A DNA stretch of 64,000 nt from Marilutibacter maris (GTDB lineage: Bacteria > Pseudomonadota > Gammaproteobacteria > Xanthomonadales > Xanthomonadaceae): positions 1 through 64,000 of the forward strand of contig NZ_VICD02000007.1 in NCBI RefSeq assembly GCF_006546735.2. Reading direction: 5' to 3'. A program made the translations under genes and the position numbers. Shown piece by piece: positions 16,404-24,124 of this stretch. Position 1 is the first letter of the stretch; each line of letters opens with the position of its first letter. The notes under the pieces are model-generated. The model did no database searches and was not told where the DNA came from. It saw only the letters and a program-made list of their open reading frames with translations.

Positions 16404-17483
16404 ATGAAACGAAATAGCACATCAATGACCACCCCCGCGACGGCGACCCACCTGGTGCTGCCCGAGCAGTTGGCACAGCAAGCCGCGGACGCCGTGCGCG
16501 AATTGCTCGCGGAAGCGGCCGCGGCCAACACCACGCGCAGCTACGCCACCGCCCTGCGCTACTGGGCCGGCTGGCATCAAGGCCGCTACGGCATCGATCT
16601 GAGCCTGCCGGTCAGTGAGGCCGTGGTGATCCAGTTCCTGGTTGACCACATCCAGCGCAGGAACAAGACCGGCCTGATCAGCGAACTGCCACCCGCCTTG
16701 GATCAAGCGTTGGTGGCGGCCGGCCTCAAGGCCAGAGTTGGGCCGCTCAAGCTATCGACCGTGGTGCAGCGCGTGGCCGTACTGTCCACCGCACATAAGC
16801 TCAAGCGTCTGGCCAACCCCTGTGAGTTGCCGAGCGTGAGAACGCTGCTCAGTCGCGCCCGACGTGCTGCGGTCAAACGCGGCGAGCGCCCGACCAAGAA
16901 GACCGCGATTACCCGGCCTGAACTCGAGGCCATGCTCGCGACTTGCGATGACAGCTTGGAGGGCCTGCGCGATCGCGCCCTGCTCTGCTTTGGGTTTGCC
17001 AGCGGTGGGCGTCGTCGTAGCGAGATCGCTGCTGCCAACATGCGGGACCTACGCAAGGTCGGTGACGACGGCTACATCTACCGACTGGAGTATTCGAAGA
17101 CCCAGCAATCGGGGGTGAAGGCAGATTCGACGCCGGACAAGCCAATCCTCGGACGCAGTGCCGAAGCACTCGCGGCCTGGCTCGATGCGGCGGAGATCCG
17201 CGAGGGGGCGATCTTTCGGCGAATCTGGAAAGGGCGAATCGGCCCTGCCCTACTCCCGGGTTCTGTCGCGAGCATCGTGAAGCGCCGGGCTCGCTTGGCG
17301 GAATTGGAGGGAGATTTTGGAGCGCATAGCCTGCGATCTGGCTTCGTCACTGAGGCAGGCAAGCAAGGCGTGCCATTACCAGCGGTGATGGCCATGACGG
17401 AACACCGTTCCGTGGCGAGTGTAATTGGGTACTTTCAAGCCGGAGCTGCGGAAGACAATCCAGCGGCACGCCTACTCAAGTGA
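16404..17483 (+). CDS. tyrosine-type site-specific recombinase/integrase, 359 aa
   Basis: An N-terminal SAM-like core-binding domain (AAANTTRSYATALRYWAGWH, residues about 40-60) is followed by the catalytic domain. Catalytic residues seen are the first Arg in GGRRRSEIA (203-205), His308 and Arg311 in HSLRSGF, His334 in MTEHRSVAS, and the nucleophile Tyr343 in VIGYFQAG. The set is complete, so the enzyme could be active. It probably moves the surrounding island. Its attachment sites were not found: there is no tRNA gene in the window. It is divergent from the KfrA-like gene. Confidence 0.93.
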   Translation: MKRNSTSMTTPATATHLVLPEQLAQQAADAVRELLAEAAAANTTRSYATALRYWAGWHQGRYGIDLSLPVSEAVVIQFLVDHIQRRNKTGLISELPPALDQALVAAGLKARVGPLKLSTVVQRVAVLSTAHKLKRLANPCELPSVRTLLSRARRAAVKRGERPTKKTAITRPELEAMLATCDDSLEGLRDRALLCFGFASGGRRRSEIAAANMRDLRKVGDDGYIYRLEYSKTQQSGVKADSTPDKPILGRSAEALAAWLDAAEIREGAIFRRIWKGRIGPALLPGSVASIVKRRARLAELEGDFGAHSLRSGFVTEAGKQGVPLPAVMAMTEHRSVASVIGYFQAGAAEDNPAARLLK

Positions 17484-17612
17484 TAGTGGTTTCGCTCGCA
17501 ATGAACATGAATACGCTACCTCAAGTTAGGTGCCCCTCGCACTACTCATGGGACATGGCGTCTTCGTACACATGCCTTGCACGCGTTGTTGCACGCCGAG
17601 AGAAGCGCCTCC

Positions 17613-18350
17613 TCAATTTTTCCGCCCTCGTCGGCCTTGCGTGCGCCAAGAGCGCAGCTTACGACGCGCCCTCCGCGGTGGCATTTCGGGAGGGTACTCG
17701 AGCCTGAATTGATCGCGAAGGCGCCGAAAGGAAGACCTCGCCATCCCCTGCCTCAGTTTATCGAGCACAAATCGGTATCGGCATCGTCCCAAACGGACCC
17801 TGCAACCACATGGGCACGACAGCTTGTTCGCCTCACGCCGGCGCCGCGCCAAGGCCTCCAGTGCCTGGAGGACCGCTACGGGGCGCTCGACGCCCAGAAT
17901 GGAAGAGTAGTCATCCAGAAGCCCGGCCCGACCGTGGGGCAGTTCTGCAAAAGGGTAGCCACTATTTCCCTGCGCACGCCACGTGGCCGCATAGAGGAAG
18001 GGAACGACACAACGCTCCACCAAGGCGACAAGGGACACCGGATGCCCGAGAAGCTGCCGAACTCGCCACGGCGATCCAAGACACAGCGCGCCATTCGGAT
18101 TGACGTGGTTATCGGAGTCCTGAGGAATTCGCCGCCCTGTTTCGAACACTTCCGGAACGCTGTCCGTAGGACCCAGAGGCACTTCGATGCGAACCGAGTA
18201 GCAGTCTTCGATAGGTGGGAATCGGGGCGGGTCGAGTACGAAATCAAGCCGACCCTCCAAGACGGTCGCATCAGCGCGCGTGCTGGGTACGCGACGCAAG
18301 CTAGGCCATGCGTTTAGCAGGTCATCAACATTGTCCTGCGAAAAACGCAC
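17613..18350 (-). CDS. CBASS E2-like conjugating protein with SEC-C-type tail, 245 aa
   Basis: The sequence around NHVNPNGALCLGSPW (residues 81-95) has the layout of bacterial E2-fold proteins of short type II CBASS, with His82 and the candidate catalytic Cys90. In that system E2 alone, without an E1, acts on the C-terminus of the CD-NTase and tunes its activity. At about 179-190 there is a zinc-ligand-like CPCGCRVRLGRC, close to the SEC-C motif, and after it a basic tail. The GTG start lies 3 nt after the CD-NTase stop. E1-like and JAB genes are absent, fitting the short type. The E2 call comes from motif and context; I rate it moderate to good. Confidence 0.75.
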   Translation of the reverse strand: MRFSQDNVDDLLNAWPSLRRVPSTRADATVLEGRLDFVLDPPRFPPIEDCYSVRIEVPLGPTDSVPEVFETGRRIPQDSDNHVNPNGALCLGSPWRVRQLLGHPVSLVALVERCVVPFLYAATWRAQGNSGYPFAELPHGRAGLLDDYSSILGVERPVAVLQALEALARRRREANKLSCPCGCRVRLGRCRYRFVLDKLRQGMARSSFRRLRDQFRLEYPPEMPPRRARRKLRSWRTQGRRGRKN

Positions 18351-18353
18351 TGC

Positions 18354-19544
18354 TCAGCGCGCCCACGGCCTGGGCGGCGCCTCGGCAGCCGCAACCACAC
18401 GGGCAGGAGCTTGGGCAGGCGCGGCCACGTAGCCCAGACGCCGCAACGTGTCATCCGACAGCTTGACCGCAAGCGCGTCCTCGGCAATCTCCACCATCCG
18501 CTGCCGTGACGCGTCGCTCATCACCTTAGTGAAGTCGCTGTTCGCCTGCCTCACCCAGTCATGAAAGTTCTTCTTCAACTGGAGGTGAGCGCAGTCCTGC
18601 CACCCCCAGCGATCGGCAAAGTTCTCCGCCGGGTTCACCGGGTTGAGGATCTTGTCCGTGTCCGAGACCCGGATGCGCTCAAGCTCATCGAGCACGCGTC
18701 TCATTGTCTGCGAGAGAGAGTCGCCGACCTGGTACACGTGGCCCGCCACGGTAGTCAGGATGATCGATGCCGGCTTGGCGTCCGCCAAGTCCTTGAACAT
18801 CTTGTCCCGGTGGCGCTTGAGCAACTGCACGACCTGCTGGAGCGGACTCTTGCTGCGATACACAGGCACCGGGTCCACCTGCGCCTCCGCCAGCATGCGT
18901 TTCTCGAGAGCCCGCATCCGCGACCTGAACCAGAGCTGGTACCCGCCGGGATTGCTCGAGGGCCACGCCGCACCGAGCGCGTGATACGCGGGATCGCGGA
19001 TGTCCGTAATCCACAAGGCCCGCCTCGCAGCTTCCTGCGCGATGGGGCCTTCAACACCCTTCTGTTCCATCAGTTCGCGCAGTTCGCGCCGGCGGAGCTC
19101 GTCCGCTCGAATGCCAGGCACCACGTCCATATGGAAAGGCATGTCGTCCCGGTAGCCCAAGCGCCAGCATCGCCTCTTTTCATCAAGCCGCTTCTGGATC
19201 TGGCGCGCTACGCGGTAGGCCTCCAGCTCGGCGCCAAGCAGCGCTTTAACCTGAGCCTGGCTTTGCGTGTCCCTGCAAACGCCACGCCTCAGCTTGCAGG
19301 AGAAGTCGAGGTCGTACTCCTCACCATCGTTTACGGGACGGATCGCGGTACCCAGGGCGAATGAGCCTTGGACGAAGATGTGCGAGTCGTACCGGGCGAG
19401 TGCTGACCCGGGACGCCCGATCCAGTCGGCAAGATCTTCATAGCGACCCTCCGCGAGCTCGTAGGCGCGCTCGGGGAGATCCACTTCTTCCAGCAATGCG
19501 GCAAGGTGGGCGTCGGCGGCGGTAGTTGCGGCGGATGTATCCAT
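18354..19544 (-). CDS. CD-NTase: cyclic oligonucleotide synthase of CBASS, 396 aa
   Basis: This is a nucleotidyltransferase of the cGAS/DncV-like group. The active site reads VQGSFALGTAIRP (Gly60-Ser61) followed by EEYDLDF (Asp78 and Asp80) and a third acidic strand FHMDVVPG (Asp140). The long helical middle (QVVQLLKRHRD near 235) matches the OAS-type C-terminal domain. It should make a cyclic di- or trinucleotide upon phage infection, which turns on the SAVED effector next to it. The C-terminus (APPRPWAR) is a flexible Ala/Pro tail, where an E2 partner would act. TAGGAG precedes the ATG by 6 nt. The clade cannot be fixed by eye. Confidence 0.9.
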   Translation of the reverse strand: MDTSAATTAADAHLAALLEEVDLPERAYELAEGRYEDLADWIGRPGSALARYDSHIFVQGSFALGTAIRPVNDGEEYDLDFSCKLRRGVCRDTQSQAQVKALLGAELEAYRVARQIQKRLDEKRRCWRLGYRDDMPFHMDVVPGIRADELRRRELRELMEQKGVEGPIAQEAARRALWITDIRDPAYHALGAAWPSSNPGGYQLWFRSRMRALEKRMLAEAQVDPVPVYRSKSPLQQVVQLLKRHRDKMFKDLADAKPASIILTTVAGHVYQVGDSLSQTMRRVLDELERIRVSDTDKILNPVNPAENFADRWGWQDCAHLQLKKNFHDWVRQANSDFTKVMSDASRQRMVEIAEDALAVKLSDDTLRRLGYVAAPAQAPARVVAAAEAPPRPWAR

Positions 19545-19568
19545 GTTGACTCCTAAGGTGAAGGGGCG

Positions 19569-20726
19569 TCAGCGGCGGGGGCCGAGGTCCATCATCGGAA
19601 CAAAGCGGTTGCCGTCGCCCCGGTCATAGATTCGATAGGGATGGGCATGCTGGGTAGACAGCAAAGCCCCAAACTCGATGGCAATCGCCGCCGGCACGGC
19701 CGCAAACAGATGGATGGGCTCGGAAGTGCTCGCTTCCAGCTGGCTGAGCTGCGGCTGGATGGCGCTGCGGAACGAGTCGATCGTGTTCCGGTTCCGCACA
19801 AGGGCATATTCCGGCAGCGGCACGGTGAACCGTGCGATGCGCGCGCCGGGCAGCGCCTGGAGAATCGCGTCGTCAGCGAGTTCCGCGGACAACGCGAGAA
19901 CAAGCGCGAGCGGTCCGTCGCCGCTCGGTGCCGGCGTGTAGGTCCAAGTCGGAGGCGGTGCGTCCGGATCAGTCCAACGTAAGCCTCCGCTGCGATCTTT
20001 AGAATACAAGAAGCGATTGCTGCGGTCGCCGAGCTGGCGCCCCACCCGAATCAACGATGGGATGTCCGCCAGCCCGACAACGGCGAGGCTGAGAGGATCG
20101 CCATCGGCGCTCGTGCGCTTGTTCAAACGGTCCCGCAGCTCCTCGTCGATATCCTGTTCAACCGCACGCCAGTACAGGTCGTCGCGACCACGGCCACCTG
20201 GTCGCCGAAGCTTAAGAACATGGATCGGTCCTTCGGCCCACAGCCCTTCGGACAGCATCGCCTCCGCGAGATCCCTGGCCCGAACGACGTTCTCCGTCGC
20301 GAAATGGCCGCCCAACACGACCAAACCGGTAGCGCGCTGGGTTTCTCCCCGCCGTGCTGCAAATCGGACCCGCTCCACGTGATCCCGGTGCTGGCGCGAC
20401 AAGTCCTCCAGCGGATACCCATCCGCGTCGATATCGATTTTTTCGTGACATGACGGGCACAGCAGCATCAGGTTGTCCGGGTCTGCCGTACGGCGCCTGG
20501 CAGCGTCTTCGTCGTGGCCCGTCGTCGCGCGCGGACCCTGAGGACTGGCCGGCAGAACATGGGCAACTTCGGCCCAGCGGAAGGTCTTGCCAGTTCGGAA
20601 ATCCTGGGTGACGTCCGCGCCACACTGCTCGCAGTGGCCGGCGGCCCGAACCCAAACCAACTGCCGGATCGGCGCCGGGGTCGAGAACCGTCCGGCCTTT
20701 TTGCTGGATTTCTTCGTCAGCGCCAC
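19569..20726 (-). CDS. cap5: CBASS effector Cap5: HNH nuclease-SAVED fusion, 385 aa
   Basis: The N-terminal about 115 residues are an HNH endonuclease: CEQC at 32-35, AEVAHVLPAS (His56), DPDNLMLLCPSCHEKID (Asn85, Cys90, Cys93, His94), i.e. a zinc-bound beta-beta-alpha metal motif. The rest, from about 125, is a SAVED domain (GLVVLGGHFATENVV, PLSLAVVGLADIPSLIRVG, GPLALVLALSAEL, PIHLFAAVPAAIAIEFG) that senses the cyclic nucleotide and then switches on double-stranded DNA cutting, killing the infected cell. GTG start at 20726 has AAGGA 8 nt upstream. It is first in the cassette cap5-cdn-E2; gaps are 24 and 3 nt. Confidence 0.92.
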   Translation of the reverse strand: MALTKKSSKKAGRFSTPAPIRQLVWVRAAGHCEQCGADVTQDFRTGKTFRWAEVAHVLPASPQGPRATTGHDEDAARRRTADPDNLMLLCPSCHEKIDIDADGYPLEDLSRQHRDHVERVRFAARRGETQRATGLVVLGGHFATENVVRARDLAEAMLSEGLWAEGPIHVLKLRRPGGRGRDDLYWRAVEQDIDEELRDRLNKRTSADGDPLSLAVVGLADIPSLIRVGRQLGDRSNRFLYSKDRSGGLRWTDPDAPPPTWTYTPAPSGDGPLALVLALSAELADDAILQALPGARIARFTVPLPEYALVRNRNTIDSFRSAIQPQLSQLEASTSEPIHLFAAVPAAIAIEFGALLSTQHAHPYRIYDRGDGNRFVPMMDLGPRR

Positions 20727-20764
20727 CGGACTTTCCTTGCATCATCATCGATGGAGCATTTGTA

Positions 20765-20789
20765 CTTGACAACTATCGGCGTTGTCAAG
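20765..20789 (+). promoter_or_regulatory. perfect 9-bp inverted repeat between CBASS and restriction loci
   Basis: CTTGACAAC and GTTGTCAAG flank a 7-nt spacer. Each arm holds TTGACA, a consensus -35 box, one on each strand. Read leftwards, a TACAAA -10 lies about 18 nt away and could drive cap5. An operator for a divergent switch is likely; which protein binds is unknown. Confidence 0.7.
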
Positions 20790-20802
20790 CAATCTTCGCA
20801 TC

Positions 20803-21381
20803 ATGGCAAATGATGCTCTTCTGAACGAGATCGCTGACGTCCGGCTTGGGCACCCTTTCCGAGGAGCTGTGCCGCAGGTCGAGGGGGGTAGCGCACGCGT
20901 GGTTCAGATACGTGACTTAAGCCGCCACGGTCTCAGAGACTGCGACGCCCTCCTTCGCACCGAACTAGAAGGCCGAAAGGATCCTGACTGGCTGAAGGAC
21001 GAGGACGTGCTCTTCGTCGCCAAGGGCTCCAATGCCTATGCCGCCCCGGTCCCTCGCGCGCCCGAGCGAACGGTCTGCTCTCAACACATCTATGTAGTGC
21101 GGGTGAAAGAACCCGGCTACGTGCTTCCCGCGTTCCTGGCCTGGCAACTCAATCAGCCACCAGCCCAGCGCTACCTCCGCCAATCGGCGGAAGGCAGCCA
21201 CCAGCTCAGCGTGCGTCGCTCGGTACTCGATGCAACACAGATCCGAATTCCTCCGCTCGAGCAGCAACGTGTCGTTGTCGAGCTCGAGCGGCTAGCGCGC
21301 GCGGAGCGCGAAGCAATGCAATCACTTATCAAGAACCGGGAAACGGAGCTGGCGATCCTCGCCGAGCGCCTCCTCGCCTAA
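20803..21381 (+). CDS. half-size HsdS-like specificity protein, 192 aa
   Basis: The protein looks like one target recognition domain plus one helical spacer of a type I specificity subunit. It starts MANDALLNEIADVRLGHPFR (typical LxDVxxG opening), continues with RVVQIRDLS, a mid-domain EDVLFVAKGSNAYA (the DVLxxxxG strand of HsdS), AFLAWQLNQP, and SVLDATQIRIPPLEQQRVVV at the end (the I-P-P-L-x-E-Q/Q-Q hallmark) followed by a coiled helix. A normal HsdS has two such repeats. A half subunit could dimerise. It lies 16 nt before hsdM, in front of a full hsdS, so it may be an alternative S unit. The ATG at 20803 is preferred to 20782, which lies inside the inverted repeat. Confidence 0.8.
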   Translation: MANDALLNEIADVRLGHPFRGAVPQVEGGSARVVQIRDLSRHGLRDCDALLRTELEGRKDPDWLKDEDVLFVAKGSNAYAAPVPRAPERTVCSQHIYVVRVKEPGYVLPAFLAWQLNQPPAQRYLRQSAEGSHQLSVRRSVLDATQIRIPPLEQQRVVVELERLARAEREAMQSLIKNRETELAILAERLLA

Positions 21382-21397
21382 TGAAATGGAAACCAGA

Positions 21398-22909
21398 ATG
21401 AGTACGACCGACCTCACCCAGGACACCATCAACGCCGCCGTCTGGTCCGCCTGCGACACCTTCCGCGGCACCGTGGATCCCAGCATCTATAAGGACTACG
21501 TCCTGACGATGCTGTTCCTCAAGTATGTCTCCGACGTCTGGCAAGACCATTACGACGAATACAAGGTGCAATACGGCGACCACCCGGAACTGATCGAGGA
21601 GATGCTCAAGAACGAGCGCTTCGTCCTTCCAGCCAGTGCCAACTTCTACGCCCTACATGAAAAGCGCCACCAGCCCGGCAACGGCGAACGCATCGACAAG
21701 GCGCTGCACGCCATCGAAGACGCCAACATTGGCAAGCTACGTGACGTCTTCCAAGACATCAGCTTCAACTCAAACAAATTGGGTGAGGAGCAGCAGAAGA
21801 ACGACATCCTCCGCCACTTGCTCGAGGACTTCGCCAAGCCCGAGCTCAACCTGCGCCCCAGCCGCATTGGTCACCTGGACATCATCGGCAACGCCTACGA
21901 ATTTCTCATCAAGAACTTTGCTTCCACCAGCGGCAAGAAGGCTGGCGAGTTCTACACCCCACCGGAAGTCTCCACTTTGATGGCCCGGTTGATGGCGCCG
22001 CAAGAAGGCGACGAGATCTGCGATCCCACCTGCGGTTCCGGCTCACTGCTGCTGAAATGCGGGCGATTGATCCGTGAGCGCACCGGCTCCCGAAAGTACG
22101 CGCTTCATGGCCAAGAGGCGATCGGTAGCACCTGGGCGCTGGCCAAAATGAACATGTTCCTCCATGGCGAGGACAATCACCGCATCGAGTGGGGCGACAC
22201 CATCCGCAACCCCAAACTGCTCGACGGCGCAAATGGCTTGAAGCACTTCGACATAGTTGTTGCCAATCCCCCGTTCTCGTTGGAGAAGTGGGGCCACGAA
22301 GGCGCCGACGCCGACCCGTTCAGTCGTTTCCGTCGCGGCGTTCCGCCGCGTACCAAGGGCGACTACGCCTTCATCCTTCACATGATCGAAACCATGAAGC
22401 CGCGTAGCGGCCGCATGGCCGTGGTCGTGCCACACGGAGTGCTGTTCCGCGGCGCCGCCGAAGGCCGTATCCGCAAGCAGCTTATCGACGAGAACCTGCT
22501 CGACGTGGTGATCGGCCTGCCGGAGAAGCTGTTCTACGGCACGGGCATCCCCGCTGCGGTACTGGTGTTCCGCAAGAAGAAGGCGGACGACAAGGTGTTG
22601 TTCATCGACGCCAGTCGCGACTACCAGGACGGCAAGAACCAGAACTTCCTGCGCGAGGTCGACCTGCAGCGCATCTTCGACACCGTGCAGGTGCGCCAGA
22701 ACGTTGACAAGTACGCCTACCTCGCCAGTCCGGCCGAAATCACGGAGAACGAGTACAACCTCAACATTCCGCGTTACGTCGATACGTTCGAGGAAGAGGA
22801 GGAGATTGACTTGGTGGCCGTGCGGCGCGAACGCGAGAAGCTTAAGGACGAACTCGCCCGCCTGGAAGAGCAGATGGCCGGCTATCTAAAGGAGCTAGGC
22901 TATGAGTGA
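21398..22909 (+). CDS. hsdM: type I restriction-modification DNA methyltransferase HsdM, 503 aa
   Basis: This is an N6-adenine methyltransferase (type I M subunit). Visible parts are the HsdM N-terminal helical domain (about 1-150: DTINAAVWSACDTFRGTVDP, ILRHLLEDFAKPELNLRPSR), FYTPPEVSTLMARLM near 190, the SAM motif DPTCGSGSLLLK from about 209, and catalytic NPPF near residue 290, followed by FILHMIETMKPRSGRMAVVV. A C-terminal coiled coil (EEEEIDLVAVRREREKLKDE) contacts HsdS. It forms M2S methylase and R2M2S nuclease complexes. Start taken at 21398 (MSTTDLTQ); an in-frame ATG at 21386 adds four residues. The stop overlaps a 24-codon leader ORF. Confidence 0.95.
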   Translation: MSTTDLTQDTINAAVWSACDTFRGTVDPSIYKDYVLTMLFLKYVSDVWQDHYDEYKVQYGDHPELIEEMLKNERFVLPASANFYALHEKRHQPGNGERIDKALHAIEDANIGKLRDVFQDISFNSNKLGEEQQKNDILRHLLEDFAKPELNLRPSRIGHLDIIGNAYEFLIKNFASTSGKKAGEFYTPPEVSTLMARLMAPQEGDEICDPTCGSGSLLLKCGRLIRERTGSRKYALHGQEAIGSTWALAKMNMFLHGEDNHRIEWGDTIRNPKLLDGANGLKHFDIVVANPPFSLEKWGHEGADADPFSRFRRGVPPRTKGDYAFILHMIETMKPRSGRMAVVVPHGVLFRGAAEGRIRKQLIDENLLDVVIGLPEKLFYGTGIPAAVLVFRKKKADDKVLFIDASRDYQDGKNQNFLREVDLQRIFDTVQVRQNVDKYAYLASPAEITENEYNLNIPRYVDTFEEEEEIDLVAVRREREKLKDELARLEEQMAGYLKELGYE

Positions 22910-22976
22910 GCTGCCACTATCCGTTGCATTGCACAAAGGGAGCGTGCGCGCCTTTGATGGAAGGAGGCAGCAATGA
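22902..22976 (+). CDS. 24-aa ORF coupling hsdM to hsdS
   Basis: An ATG inside the end of hsdM opens a 24-residue frame, MSELPLSVALHKGS..., whose TGA overlaps the ATG of hsdS (ATGA at 22973-22976). A ribosome site (AAGGAGG) for hsdS lies within it. MSELP is a common opening for HsdS proteins, so this may be the remnant N-terminus of an older hsdS whose first domain was replaced, now working as a leader ORF. It is too short to judge by composition. Confidence 0.45.
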   Translation: MSELPLSVALHKGSVRAFDGRRQQ

Positions 22977-24124
22977 TCTACGAAGGAAACTGCCGCCTTG
23001 GAGACTTGTTTCAAAGCCGACGCGAAAGGGGACGCGACGGACTACCTGTTCTCTCCGTGACGATGGATGACGGTCTCGTTGTCCGAAGTGACTTAGATCG
23101 AAAGCAGGATACAAATCTGCTCCCCGAGGAGCACCTTGTTGTTAAGGCTGGAGATATTGCATACAACATGATGCGTATGTGGCAGGGGGCGTTTGGTCTT
23201 TCTGACAAAGAGGGCCTTGTTAGCCCTGCATATGCTGTATTGAAACCGACAAAGTCAGTCGATTCGAAGTACGCCGCATACCTCTTCAAGACCCCCAAGC
23301 TTCTGTATCTCTTCCGAGCGTACTCGTACGGCCTAACGGATGATCGATTGAGGCTGTATCCCAAGGATTTTTCGCGAATTCCTGTCAACGTTCCACCGAA
23401 GAGTGTTCAATCGCGTATTGCGACTGGCTTAGAGCATTGGGAGCGTGCCATCAACGTTATCGATGACCTGATCCGAACAACTGAAACTCAACGGAAGCAC
23501 TTCACTAGGCGCCTGTTGCTACAACTAGACAGACTGCCGGGCTTTTCTGATAAATGGAACGAAGTTTCGATCAAGGATCTTGGCCATGTCACGTCTGGAG
23601 GCACTCCCGAGACAGATGATGCTTCGTTCTGGAACGGCGACATTCCTTGGGCAACCCCGAGCGACATTTCCGCTGTTCTCGGTCGTTACATCTACAATAC
23701 GGAACGACGCTTGACTGCCGACGGCCTCGCGGCAAGTTCTGCGAAGGTCATGCCACCCGGCACATTGCTAGTCTGCACGCGCGCGACCATCTGTGAGTTA
23801 GCAATTTCCAAAGTTCCGATGGCCACGAACCAAGGGTTCAAGAGCCTAACTCCAACGAGCAGCTACGCTGCCGATTTCTTGTACCACCTCTTTCGATTCT
23901 ATAAGAAGGAGTTTGTCCGGCGGGCATGTGGTTCTACTTTCCTCGAGTTGTCAAAGCGTGATTTCGAACGAATGCGCTTTCCAGTTCCAAAGATTGAAGA
24001 GCAGCTGGCTATTGCAGGCGCGCTGAACACATTCGACGATCAAATCGTCGCGCTGAGGAAACAACGAGCTCAGATCTCCCTTGAGCTAGACGGCCTCCTA
24101 AACATGCTTGGTATGCCGGCATGA
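22973..24124 (+). CDS. hsdS: type I restriction specificity subunit HsdS, 383 aa
   Basis: Two target recognition domains are visible. The first starts CRLGDLFQSRRERGRDGLPV and ends YPKDFSRIPVNVPPKSVQSR at about 135-155, followed by a helix (IATGLEHWERAINVID). The second starts VSIKDLGHVTSGGTPETDD at about residue 197, and closes with ERMRFPVPKIEEQLAIAGAL and the C-terminal helix. It decides which two half-sites the complex recognises. Base composition is visibly lower in GC than the flanking hsdM and hsdR, as expected from swapped recognition domains. ATGA overlap with hsdR; AAGGAGG precedes the ATG. Confidence 0.93.
   Translation: MIYEGNCRLGDLFQSRRERGRDGLPVLSVTMDDGLVVRSDLDRKQDTNLLPEEHLVVKAGDIAYNMMRMWQGAFGLSDKEGLVSPAYAVLKPTKSVDSKYAAYLFKTPKLLYLFRAYSYGLTDDRLRLYPKDFSRIPVNVPPKSVQSRIATGLEHWERAINVIDDLIRTTETQRKHFTRRLLLQLDRLPGFSDKWNEVSIKDLGHVTSGGTPETDDASFWNGDIPWATPSDISAVLGRYIYNTERRLTADGLAASSAKVMPPGTLLVCTRATICELAISKVPMATNQGFKSLTPTSSYAADFLYHLFRFYKKEFVRRACGSTFLELSKRDFERMRFPVPKIEEQLAIAGALNTFDDQIVALRKQRAQISLELDGLLNMLGMPA

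Noticed and set aside
17484-17612. small gene between integrase and CBASS
   Set aside because: Short frames here have no ribosome site, motif or coding-like composition.
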